In this document: in pieces, positions 7,300 through 15,215 of the stretch
How the letters are laid out: each line of letters opens with the position of its first letter
Position numbering within the stretch: position 1 is the first letter of the stretch
DNA from: CAZOOW01 sp964581535
GTDB taxonomy: Bacteria; Patescibacteriota; Saccharimonadia; Saccharimonadales; Saccharimonadaceae
Length of the DNA: 64,000 nucleotides
NCBI GenBank assembly: GCA_964581535.1
Contig: CAZOOW010000001.1
Coordinates: 124,001 to 188,000 of the forward strand
Reading direction: 5' to 3'
Notes under the pieces: generated by a model
Database searches by the model: none
Seen by the model: only the letters and a program-made list of their open reading frames with translations
Told to the model about the DNA's origin: nothing
Translations under genes and position numbers: made by a program

Positions 7300-8815
7300 T
7301 AATCAAAAATTTCAAAAACTAGTAGAGTCCGACAACTTGACAGGAGAAGTCGTAGCAACAAACCGATTCATCGTCGAAGTTAAAGGTCTCGAAGGCGTCC
7401 GTATCGGCGCACAGGTGCTCTTCGAGGACGGTCAGCGCGGTATGGTTCGTGAAGCGCACGGTGACAGAGTCATTCTTTATAACATCGATACCGAGAGTCT
7501 CGCCCTCGGTAGCCTTGCAGTCGTTGAGCATGACCAGTTGAGCGTTCCGATTGGCGCAGAGCTCATTGGCCGAGTACTAACGCCAATGGGCGAGCCGCTT
7601 GATGGTAAGGGGCCGATAAGCTCAACTCAAATGACGGGGGTATTCACACCGGCTCCAGGCATAATGGACCGAAAAATGCTTGATGAGCAGCTAGCGAGCG
7701 GCGTGACGGCAGTCGATGGTTTTTTCCCGATTGTTCTTGGGCAGCGTATCGCTATCCTAGGTGATAGTAAATCAGGAAAAAGTACGTTCCTAAGCCAGCT
7801 AAGTGCCAACCAGGATGGTACGGATCGTATTGTAGTCTACGTCCTGATGGGCAAACGAAAAGTTGACGTCGAACGACTGTTACGCGGGCTGCGGGAGTCA
7901 GGAGCAATGGAGCATACTATCGTCGTGATGGCGGATATCTTTGACTCATTGACACAGAGCTACTTAGCACCCTATGCTGCCTGCTCTATGGCCGAAAGCC
8001 TGTGGTACGGCGGCCAGGATGTGATTATTATCTACGACGACTTGTCTAGTCACGCTGAGGCCTATCGCCAGCTCTCGCTCCTTCAGGAAGTAGATCCAGG
8101 ACGCGACAGCTACCCGGGTGATATCTTCTACACGCACAGCTCACTACTCGAGCGTGCCGGAAAACTGCTCAGCAACGACAAAACGTTAACGTCACTACCC
8201 GTCGTGCTTACACCCAACGATGATATTACGGCTTATCTCAGCACCAATATCATGTCGATTACGGATGGTCAGATTGTTTTTGACCTCGGTTATTTCCGAA
8301 AAGGCGTCCGTCCAGCCGTCAATGCTGGTCTGTCGGTCTCGCGCGTAGGCGGACAAGCCCAGACTAAACGCCAGAAACAGCTCTCAACCGCCCTGTTTAA
8401 GTCGCTTGCAAAATACCATCAGGCGGAGGAGTTTTCCCACTTTAGCTCTCAGCTATCCAAAGAAACTCGACTCGACCTCGCCAGGGGAAAACATTTGTAC
8501 GAAGCACTTGGCCAAACTCCGGAAGAGTTGTATTCTCTGCCCGAACAGCAGCTGATGCTAGAGACAATCATGCTAAGCCCTGACGACAGGGCAATCGATG
8601 TTGCCGGTTTGAAACAAGCCGTGCAAGAAGTTGCTAAAGACGAGCTAAGCGAGGATCAGTACGACTCTATCGAGGCTGACTTGCTCGCCAAGTTTAGCGC
8701 GCAGCAGCTAGAAGAAAACAAAACCGCCGCAACTAGTGCTAACGCCACTGCTGAAACAGAACCAACGACCGAGAAATCAGAAAAGAAACCTGAAAAGGCG
8801 GAGGTTGCAAAATGA
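7292..8815 (+). CDS. atpA: F1-type ATPase alpha subunit homologue, divergent
   Basis: 507 residues with the three F1 alpha domains: N-terminal beta barrel, nucleotide-binding domain and C-terminal helices. The P-loop is GDSKSGKS (157-164) instead of the usual GDRQTGKT, and the arginine finger is present in GLSVSRVGG (R351). The C-terminus carries an extra about 35-residue Ala/Glu/Lys-rich tail not seen in ordinary alpha. The retained arginine finger implies that it completes the catalytic site of beta. It overlaps the gamma gene by 4 nt (ATGA). This should not be taken as the housekeeping ATP synthase alpha. Confidence 0.88.
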   Translation: MFDNQKFQKLVESDNLTGEVVATNRFIVEVKGLEGVRIGAQVLFEDGQRGMVREAHGDRVILYNIDTESLALGSLAVVEHDQLSVPIGAELIGRVLTPMGEPLDGKGPISSTQMTGVFTPAPGIMDRKMLDEQLASGVTAVDGFFPIVLGQRIAILGDSKSGKSTFLSQLSANQDGTDRIVVYVLMGKRKVDVERLLRGLRESGAMEHTIVVMADIFDSLTQSYLAPYAACSMAESLWYGGQDVIIIYDDLSSHAEAYRQLSLLQEVDPGRDSYPGDIFYTHSSLLERAGKLLSNDKTLTSLPVVLTPNDDITAYLSTNIMSITDGQIVFDLGYFRKGVRPAVNAGLSVSRVGGQAQTKRQKQLSTALFKSLAKYHQAEEFSHFSSQLSKETRLDLARGKHLYEALGQTPEELYSLPEQQLMLETIMLSPDDRAIDVAGLKQAVQEVAKDELSEDQYDSIEADLLAKFSAQQLEENKTAATSANATAETEPTTEKSEKKPEKAEVAK

Positions 8816-9678
8816 GACGACCTGGCGCAATAGAAAAAGATATGGCGGGTATTGAAACGCTCAAAGACTTGACGAATGTTTTTGAAAGTTTAGCAAGTAC
8901 ACAGGTTGCGAAGGTGAAAAACAAGGCACAACTCAGTCAGGAATTTTTCGAACTACTATGGCAGCGCTATACGTCTATCCGTGTCGATCCGAAAAAGCGG
9001 ATTACTGCAAAAAATGATATCGGCGGTAGCAACGGTCGTAAGGTGCTCATTTTGATCTCTGCAGAAGCCGGACTGTCGGGAGACCTCGATATGCGCATGA
9101 TTGAACAGATGCAAGAAAACTACAACCCGAAAGATACCGATATTATCGTGCTCGGTAGCCACGGAGCCTCTCAGCTGAGTCAGCGTGGCATTCCGTACGT
9201 CAAGTTTTTCCAAGTTCCAGAAAGCGACAGCTATATCGATGTCAGTCCAGTCATCGAAGCGGTCCTCCCGTACGACCAGATTATGGTGTACTACGAGGAA
9301 TACATCTCTCTCGGACAACAGGAAGTTCGCTCCATCGACCTTATCACCCGGATGCAGGACATGAGCGAGGATGCAGATGAAGATGTTATAACCGACATGG
9401 ATACGATTTTCGAACCGGGCTTAGAGGAGATTGCCGACCAGATGGAGCAAACCATGATGAGCCTAGCGCTTGCGCAAACCATCCTGCAGTCTGGTCTTGC
9501 TCAGTCTGCTAGTCGTTTTAATGCTATGACTGTTGCCGAGGACCGGGCTGGTGAGCTACTCAGTGAATACAAACTAGAATTTCACCGCTCAAAGCGAGCC
9601 GAGAGTGACCGCCGGCTTCGTGAAGTCCTGGTTGGAATGAAGAAAAAGCGCCGCGAAGCGGCGGCAGGAGGCGCCTAA
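8812..9678 (+). CDS. atpG: F1-type ATPase gamma subunit homologue
   Basis: 288 residues, the usual length. An N-terminal helix precedes the Rossmann-like part with ILISAEAGLSGDLD, equivalent to the conserved SSDRGLCGGLN region. The C-terminal helix (about 225-285) has the alternating Ala/Arg pattern of the rotating shaft (RFNAMTVAEDRAGELLSEYK). The last residues are strongly basic (KKKRREAAAGGA). Its presence means a rotating central shaft is retained. It overlaps the beta gene by one base. Confidence 0.85.
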   Translation: MRRPGAIEKDMAGIETLKDLTNVFESLASTQVAKVKNKAQLSQEFFELLWQRYTSIRVDPKKRITAKNDIGGSNGRKVLILISAEAGLSGDLDMRMIEQMQENYNPKDTDIIVLGSHGASQLSQRGIPYVKFFQVPESDSYIDVSPVIEAVLPYDQIMVYYEEYISLGQQEVRSIDLITRMQDMSEDADEDVITDMDTIFEPGLEEIADQMEQTMMSLALAQTILQSGLAQSASRFNAMTVAEDRAGELLSEYKLEFHRSKRAESDRRLREVLVGMKKKRREAAAGGA

Positions 9679-11195
9679 TGCAACCCGCTGTTGCAAATGA
9701 CTACGTCGGTGTTATCACGGCGCTACGAGGCCTAACTGTCGAAGTGCAGATTGTAGGCGCAAAGCCTGATGTAAAAGAGTTATTAGGCGTTGAAGGCTAT
9801 CCGGACGTATTTGTCGAGGTGAATTTCTTCCGAGGCGACAAGGCGATTTGTTTGAACCTCACCAACAACACGGCTGTCCGCTGCGGTCAGAAACTCAGCC
9901 GAACTCATAAAAAAGTAAGTGTACCTGTCGGCGCAGCGACGATGGGCCGTGTGTTTAATGCTCTCGGCGAACCACTCGACAAAGGCGACGCCGTTACCGA
10001 AAACCTGCGACCCATTTCCGAGCCAAGCGGAACAAAAAGCTACCGCGACTCATCAAAACTAGAGCTTCTACAAACCGGTTTGAAGGTCATCGACTTTCTC
10101 ACCCCATTCGTAAAGGGGCGCAAAATTGGTGTTATCGGTGGCGCCGGTGTCGGTAAAACAGTTCTCACGATGGAAATGATTCACAACGTTACCCAAGGTG
10201 AAAACAACCAAAGCCTCTCCATCTACTGTGGTGTTGGTGAGCGTATCCGTGAAGGAAATGAGTTATATGAGACGCTACGTGATACCGGTGTCCTGAAAAA
10301 TACAGTCATGTTTTTCGGGCAGATGGACGCGACACCTGCTATACGTTCCATGGTAGCGCCCGCTGCTGCCACAGCTGCAGAATACTTCCGCGACGAAGAA
10401 GGCAAAGATATCCTGTTTTTTGTCGACAACATCTACCGTCACATTCAGGCTATGACGGAAATGTCTACCAACCTCGGGCTTATTCCGAGCGAAGGTGGCT
10501 ACAGTCCGATGGTCTTTTCCGACCTCAGGCGCCTTCAGGATCGACTAGCGAGTACCGAGCAAGGTACTATCACGAGCGTTCAGGCCATCTATGTCCCGGC
10601 TGACGACCTTTCCGATCCTGCAGTGCAGGCTATCTCCCAACAGCTCGACTCGGTGCTGGTGCTTGATCGTTCTATCGCTGAAACCGGCATCCGTCCTGCA
10701 GTCAACCTGCTTAAAACCAACTCTTCCCTGCTGACTCCGCAAATTGTCGGGGAACGACACTACGCACTCGCGGGCCGTGTTCAGGCTATCATGCAGAAAT
10801 ATGACAGCCTGAAAAACATTATCGCCATCGTCGGTGAAAATGAGCTCAGTCCGGCTGACCGTTCTGACTATCAGAACGCCAAAAAACTCATCCAATATTT
10901 TTCTCAAGACTTCGCCGTCGCTGAAAAATTTACCGGAAAACCCGGCGAGTACTATACGTTAGATGAAACACTGACCGGAATCGAACAGATACTGGCTGGC
11001 GAAGAAGCAACGGTCGGCGTGCGAAAAGACGACACAAAACCACCCGCAGACACCGCTGGAAAAGAACAGCCTGCTGCGGCACCATCGCCAGAGAACTCTA
11101 AGCCTACTCAAGAAAAACTTAATGAGATGGCAGAAACAGAATCACCAGCTAACGTTCAAACTCCTGAAAATACACCGAAAGCTGCCAACACATAG
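9678..11195 (+). CDS. atpD: F1-type ATPase beta (catalytic) subunit homologue, divergent
   Basis: 505 residues. Catalytic features are intact: P-loop GGAGVGKT (154-161), catalytic Glu188 in GVGERIREGNEL, Walker B Asp250 in FFVDNIYRH, and DDLSDPA. Several usually invariant positions are changed: the QAGSEVS..LGR..S segment reads QAMTEMSTNLGLIPSEG, and the DELSEED lever reads NELSPAD. A Pro/Ala/Glu-rich tail of about 65 residues follows the core. The protein should hydrolyse ATP; whether it can synthesise it is doubtful given the neighbouring c-like gene. Confidence 0.9.
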   Translation: MQPAVANDYVGVITALRGLTVEVQIVGAKPDVKELLGVEGYPDVFVEVNFFRGDKAICLNLTNNTAVRCGQKLSRTHKKVSVPVGAATMGRVFNALGEPLDKGDAVTENLRPISEPSGTKSYRDSSKLELLQTGLKVIDFLTPFVKGRKIGVIGGAGVGKTVLTMEMIHNVTQGENNQSLSIYCGVGERIREGNELYETLRDTGVLKNTVMFFGQMDATPAIRSMVAPAAATAAEYFRDEEGKDILFFVDNIYRHIQAMTEMSTNLGLIPSEGGYSPMVFSDLRRLQDRLASTEQGTITSVQAIYVPADDLSDPAVQAISQQLDSVLVLDRSIAETGIRPAVNLLKTNSSLLTPQIVGERHYALAGRVQAIMQKYDSLKNIIAIVGENELSPADRSDYQNAKKLIQYFSQDFAVAEKFTGKPGEYYTLDETLTGIEQILAGEEATVGVRKDDTKPPADTAGKEQPAAAPSPENSKPTQEKLNEMAETESPANVQTPENTPKAANT

Positions 11196-11198
11196 TCT

Positions 11199-11459
11199 AT
11201 GAAACGTCCCGAATCTCAGAACCTGAAGGTTATTGCCCGGGCACCGTTCACGGTCTACTACGAAGGCGAGGCGCTCGCTGTAACGGCGAAGAACCGTATC
11301 GGTGAGTTTGATATTCTGCCAGGACATGCAGACTTTTTTTCGATGCTCGTCCCTGGCAAGGTCATTATAGAAACCGGAAAAGAGTCAGTATATTTCGAAA
11401 TGCACAACGGTATTATCACCGTCCGTGATGACGAAGTTATGCTGTTCGTAAATATGTAA
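11199..11459 (+). CDS. atpC: F1-type epsilon-like subunit, beta-sandwich only
   Basis: 86 residues matching the N-terminal beta-sandwich domain of subunit epsilon (LKVIARAPFTVYYEGEA, IGEFDILPGHADFFSMLVPG). The C-terminal two-helix domain that regulates hydrolysis in normal epsilon (about 130-140 aa) is missing. It starts 3 nt after the beta stop. The protein would clamp gamma but could not act as the usual hydrolysis brake. Confidence 0.85.
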   Translation: MKRPESQNLKVIARAPFTVYYEGEALAVTAKNRIGEFDILPGHADFFSMLVPGKVIIETGKESVYFEMHNGIITVRDDEVMLFVNM

Positions 11460-11483
11460 AACGCTGAGAAGTTAAATTGATGA

Positions 11484-11876
11484 TTACTTACGTTTTTCAA
11501 TGTCTTCTTCCGTTATCGGGATACGAAGATAACCACTGAGAAAGCCAAGCCACACTCCCACAGAAGCGAAGCAAAAAGGCAAATACATAAAGTTTTCATC
11601 CTTAAACCCTCCGTGGCCATCTGATGAACCCAACGATTTAAGCTCTAGATTGGTCGTGTGTTCACCGAGCCAATAGCCCAGATAACCGAGTCCAAGACTC
11701 GCAGCTGTGCAAATTAATACTGAAAGTATGCTGCCTGATACTCTACCCGTCTTGCCTCGAAGCCAGCGAAAGAAAATATGTGAGGGCCACCATAAAATGG
11801 TATAAAGTACTAATAGCAAGAATCCTGCACCACCATTCTGTGCCCTTGCAAACAATAGCAGGCTATTCTCAAACAT
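11484..11876 (-). CDS. Small three-helix membrane protein
   Basis: 130 residues with three hydrophobic segments (about 15-32, 48-68, 100-118) and polar connecting loops, including a Gly/Ser/Asp-rich loop (LGSSDGHGGFKDEN). No family is recognised. It ends 24 nt from the epsilon-like gene on the opposite strand, so it is not part of that operon. Confidence 0.55.
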   Translation of the reverse strand: MFENSLLLFARAQNGGAGFLLLVLYTILWWPSHIFFRWLRGKTGRVSGSILSVLICTAASLGLGYLGYWLGEHTTNLELKSLGSSDGHGGFKDENFMYLPFCFASVGVWLGFLSGYLRIPITEEDIEKRK

Positions 11877-12010
11877 ATTATCTATTGTAAATCATGAATT
11901 TTTGAATAAATTATTAGCAATAAATCTGTGCATTGTTAATGTCTTTAGGCAGCAAGATGACTGCTCACGAGGAAGGTAACTGCTCCGAGTCAAAAAAGCG
12001 CGTAGAAAAT

Positions 12011-12472
12011 TTATTGCATGACTATATAGTCAAACGCGTAGCCCCCTGGAGGCACCCCGCTAGCGGCGTGTATGCTAAATCCGCTCGCCGAGCGATTGAC
12101 ATAAAACGGTATAAAGCCACCGACTGGGTTAATGACGACTTTCGGAGTATTTCCATAATTACTAGCAAATTTGATCGTTGCAAGTGTCCCTGCGCCAGCC
12201 CCCGCTCCAACATTCACCGCAACAGTACCGGCCGTGTCATTACCACTTAGGGAGACCGTACCATTTGAACCAAGGCCGTCACCACCGCTAACTGACGGTA
12301 CTGCGCCACGCGTTATAATATGCCCGCCGATCGTCAGGGTTGGGCTACTAACATTCGGGGTTTTACCTTCGAGCGGAACAGGCAGCGATCCGTATGATCT
12401 TCCTGCACTCATCAGTCCCGGCGCATCAGGTCCGTGTAAGGTTTCTCGAACTGGAAACACAACCGTGCACAT
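12011..12472 (-). pseudogene. N-terminally truncated surface/pilin-type C-terminal module
   Basis: The convincing part (12011 to about 12355) encodes a Gly/Thr/Ser-rich beta module (IGGHIITRGAVPSV, GNDTAGTVAVNVGAG, GTLATIKFASNYGNTPKVVI, FYVNRSASGFSIH). This is the kind of C-terminal domain found at the end of CPR pilin-like surface proteins. No signal peptide or prepilin leader precedes it, and the frame closes 5 codons above the ATG at 12472. Residues before about 40 lie opposite the better coding frame of the plus strand. It reads as a displaced C-terminal fragment or silent cassette. Confidence 0.5.
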
Positions 12473-13178
12473 AAATGCATGTACAGCTTATTCAAACGGC
12501 CGGAGGGTCAATGTTGCGGCAACTGACTTAAACACAAACAGCGTATCGGCACCGCATATCAACCTAACCGGCACAAACCGCTGGGGACATGTTTGCTTGA
12601 ATCCAGTGAGTGGTCAGCCTGAGTTCACGACCCGAACAGGAAATGTTTCGGCAACAGACGGAATGCCTACTTTCAGTGCTAAGAGCCCTATACTCTGTCT
12701 TGCCGATGTCGTAAGTACAACGAGTGGCCCAACTATCGATAACCTTTACGATGTTCGCACCTTCAGCTCCTCGATGAAAGAAGCGGTCAACACATCTAGC
12801 GCGGTTGAGCTGGGGATGCTTGCTGATGCAAGCTCGACCGGTGCAATGATTCCAGCTGCATCATGCCCGACTGCTAGCTCGAGTACATGCAGCAAGAAGC
12901 TTTATGGACTCGTTGTTGCTACTGATGGCTCTACCAGCGGTGGTGCACCGAACGCAATCGTAACGACCGCCGGTCCAGCTTGGGTAAAAACAACTGCCGC
13001 AATAGCTGGTGAGTTCGTTCGTTCAGGCCCGACCGCAGGATATGGATTCACAGTTTCCAGTATTCCTAACAACGCATTCTACTTCTCCGCCGGAAATACA
13101 CGCACAAACTATTCAACCGGATGTACTTCAACCAGTGACTGTGCAGGTTCCGTCTACGTCAACTTTATTGTCCGATAA
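12357..13178 (+). pseudogene. N-terminally truncated secreted surface-protein fragment
   Basis: About 273 residues of Thr/Ser/Asn/Ala-rich sequence with several Cys pairs (CTAYSNGRRVNVAA, LNPVSGQPEFTTR, STGCTSTSDCAGSVYVNFIVR at the end), typical of an extracellular beta-rich protein. The open frame extends upstream to 12171, but that part is antisense to the minus-strand module and Pro-rich without a signal peptide, so I place the beginning of real coding near 12357. No start codon with an RBS is seen there. It looks like the 3' part of a surface gene cut at the same point as the opposite module. Confidence 0.5.
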
Positions 13179-13180
13179 AC

Positions 13181-13186
13181 TATACT
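13181..13186 (+). promoter_or_regulatory. -10 box of a leaderless gene
   Basis: TATACT ends 7 nt before the ATG at 13194, so transcription should begin at or next to the start codon. No Shine-Dalgarno is present before this ATG. Confidence 0.45.
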
Positions 13187-13193
13187 TGATAGC

Positions 13194-13724
13194 ATGAGGA
13201 TTCAACCCAACTGGTGGAAGCGAATAGGAATTAGCCTGCTGGTAATCGCCATCGTTGCTGGGTTCATTTATGGGTATTTGAGGTGGAACGGTTCAACAGT
13301 TGCCGGCACAATCCCCAAAGATATACAGCAACAGCTAGCCTTCTCTCCACTGGTTATTCCGCAAACAAAAAATAACTTCAAAGTTGACTCATACAAGTAC
13401 CTAAAAACTGAGGACGGTTCAGAATTACTCAGTTATGTGGCAGATGTTAAAAACACAAAAGTAACCGTTTCCCAGTATCAGCAGCCGCCACAATTCGGCG
13501 AAATACCCGACTATAAAGACAAGTTTTTATCGAGTGTCATCCAACAAACCAGCACCGTGCAAACTAGTAGCGGCGTAATATTCATCGGAAAATCAAAAGA
13601 CGGCAAGCAAATCGCATGTATGCTGGAAAAAGGTTTGCTCATACTGTTTGCTCCCGAGCGTCTGTTGAGTGATTCGGAGTGGCGAAGCATTGGTGAGCAA
13701 ATGGAGATATATAAAAAATCTTAA
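13194..13724 (+). CDS. Single-pass membrane protein, unknown function
   Basis: 176 residues: a short basic cytoplasmic end with WW, one membrane helix (about 12-30, IGISLLVIAIVAGFIYGYL), then an external domain of about 140 residues of mixed alpha/beta character with no catalytic motif. Its stop overlaps the end of the opposite gene (13721) by 4 nt. Function unknown. Confidence 0.6.
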   Translation: MRIQPNWWKRIGISLLVIAIVAGFIYGYLRWNGSTVAGTIPKDIQQQLAFSPLVIPQTKNNFKVDSYKYLKTEDGSELLSYVADVKNTKVTVSQYQQPPQFGEIPDYKDKFLSSVIQQTSTVQTSSGVIFIGKSKDGKQIACMLEKGLLILFAPERLLSDSEWRSIGEQMEIYKKS

Positions 13725-14227
13725 TGCTGAGGAAGCTGGTCAACGACCTCTAAGTCACCCCGAACATATGCAGAGAGCTTGTTGTAGTAGCAATAAACAT
13801 CAACAGGCCAAATTCCACTCGCGGCGTCATTATTTACCGTCCAGGCCCACTGCAAGCTGCCGCGATCATCTGCGATCTTTGGTTTGAGCCCTGAATCGGT
13901 GCTCACGACCCCTTTGTAAGTAACCTTTATCGTACACTCGGCCGTTGGAATGGTTTTTATCGTGATGCTGGCATTCGTTCCACGCAGTACAGGCGTCGTT
14001 AGATATTCAATCGCCGCCGATGGACGCGCATTCGGATCCGGCTTTCTTGCTTCAGGTTTTACGCTTTTTGCGGTATCTACTGATTCGGGAGGCTGCGGAA
14101 TTGTACCTGCTCCATTCAGCCATACAAACAAAATAGCGGCAAATATCAATGCCGCTGTTAATCCGGCTGCCCATAGCATAGTCTTGCGCGCGCCGCTAAA
14201 GCGACGCGCTTTCATATCGAGTGCCAC
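13721..14227 (-). CDS. Single-pass membrane protein with external Ig-like domain
   Basis: 168 residues beginning at GTG that shares its first G with the upstream TAG stop. A basic N-terminus precedes a membrane helix (about 15-37) and a Pro-rich linker. A beta domain follows (about 75-160; TPVLRGTNASITIKT, LQWAWTVNNDAASGIWPVDVYCYY) resembling an Ig-like fold. Two Cys residues in the outer domain could form a disulfide. It is an operon partner of the 180-aa gene upstream. Confidence 0.6.
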   Translation of the reverse strand: MALDMKARRFSGARKTMLWAAGLTAALIFAAILFVWLNGAGTIPQPPESVDTAKSVKPEARKPDPNARPSAAIEYLTTPVLRGTNASITIKTIPTAECTIKVTYKGVVSTDSGLKPKIADDRGSLQWAWTVNNDAASGIWPVDVYCYYNKLSAYVRGDLEVVDQLPQH

Positions 14228-14769
14228 TATTTATTTTGTTGCTTGTATTTAGCTATAGAGTCGCTTACTTTGCCGTCTTTTTTGAGATTTTCGAAGAACA
14301 AGACTTGGTCGCGACTGATAATCATCGCATCATCCGGACCATGAATTTCATTACCGAGCTTGATCAGCTGCAGGTCTGAACCCTGCGCATTATCTGCATT
14401 TTGCGGATTTTTTGCATCAGCATTGTTTGACTGTGCTTGGATATAGAAGACGTCTGTAAGTTTCATGTACCCATCGTTAACATAGGACAATTTACCAAAA
14501 TACACTTGGCCACTCGTGAAGAATACTGCCTGGTATTTATTGTTATCAATCTGGGAAGCCAGCGTGCCGCCACGATTCGTTAGCAACCAAGCTCCGAGAA
14601 GTAATAGCGCAAGTAAGGCAACTGCAACTGGTAACCATTTCTTCGATTTATTCGCCTTTTTCTTGCCGCGTGGTTCAGATGGTTGAAACTTTACTGGTTC
14701 CGGTTGCTGTGCGCCTGCCGGTGATGATTCTGAGCGTCTTTCAGGCGGACGCATTCGCGCATATTCCAT
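14227..14769 (-). CDS. Membrane-anchored protein with Pro-rich N-terminus
   Basis: 180 residues. A Pro/Gln/Arg-rich cytoplasmic N-terminus (about 1-42) leads to one membrane helix (about 46-62) and an outer domain starting YQAVFFTSGQVYFGKLSYVN. That phrase recurs in small CPR membrane proteins of unknown role. A TTCCTCCTTAG sequence on the plus strand is a good Shine-Dalgarno (AAGGAGGAA) before ATG 14767-14769. Function unknown. Confidence 0.6.
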   Translation of the reverse strand: MEYARMRPPERRSESSPAGAQQPEPVKFQPSEPRGKKKANKSKKWLPVAVALLALLLLGAWLLTNRGGTLASQIDNNKYQAVFFTSGQVYFGKLSYVNDGYMKLTDVFYIQAQSNNADAKNPQNADNAQGSDLQLIKLGNEIHGPDDAMIISRDQVLFFENLKKDGKVSDSIAKYKQQNK

Positions 14770-14843
14770 TGTTCCTCCTTAGTTCTTCAATCTGGAACCA
14801 TAGTACCATAAGCGCAATACCTCAGACAACGCTCAGCACCACT

Positions 14844-15215
14844 CTAGGTAGCTTCGATTGTCTGCCGAACTAGATCAATGAGGCTCATTGGCGTCAGCGA
14901 GGATTTCAGAAGACAGGTCGATGCACCAAGTGAAATGATCTCTTCGATATCATGTTTTGAATCCAAGTTGCTGAGTGCAATTATCGGTACATTCGAATCA
15001 TTTTTGAATCTTTTCAGGAACTCACGTCCGTCCATAACAGGCATTAATATATCAAGTAGTATCAAATTCGGTACAGTGGTTTCCAGGAGCTCTAGAGCTA
15101 CCTCGCCATTTTCGGCGACTGCGGCATCGAAGCCTGAGAATTCCAAAGCCATTTTCGTACTGTCGCTGAGCGCACTATCATCCTCGACAATGAGTATTAG
15201 TGGGGTACGAGTCAT
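14844..15215 (-). CDS. Single-domain response regulator paired with the CHASE kinase
   Basis: 123 residues, receiver domain only: LIVEDDSALSD, phosphoacceptor Asp in LILLDILMP, Ser in IIALSNLD, Lys in CLLKSSLTP. It overlaps the histidine kinase gene by 4 nt, so the two form a two-component pair. With no output domain, it must signal by protein contact. Confidence 0.92.
   Translation of the reverse strand: MTRTPLILIVEDDSALSDSTKMALEFSGFDAAVAENGEVALELLETTVPNLILLDILMPVMDGREFLKRFKNDSNVPIIALSNLDSKHDIEEIISLGASTCLLKSSLTPMSLIDLVRQTIEAT

Noticed and set aside
12171..12356. N-terminal extension of the plus-strand surface fragment
   Set aside because: Antisense to the better minus-strand module, Pro-rich, and without signal peptide or RBS.
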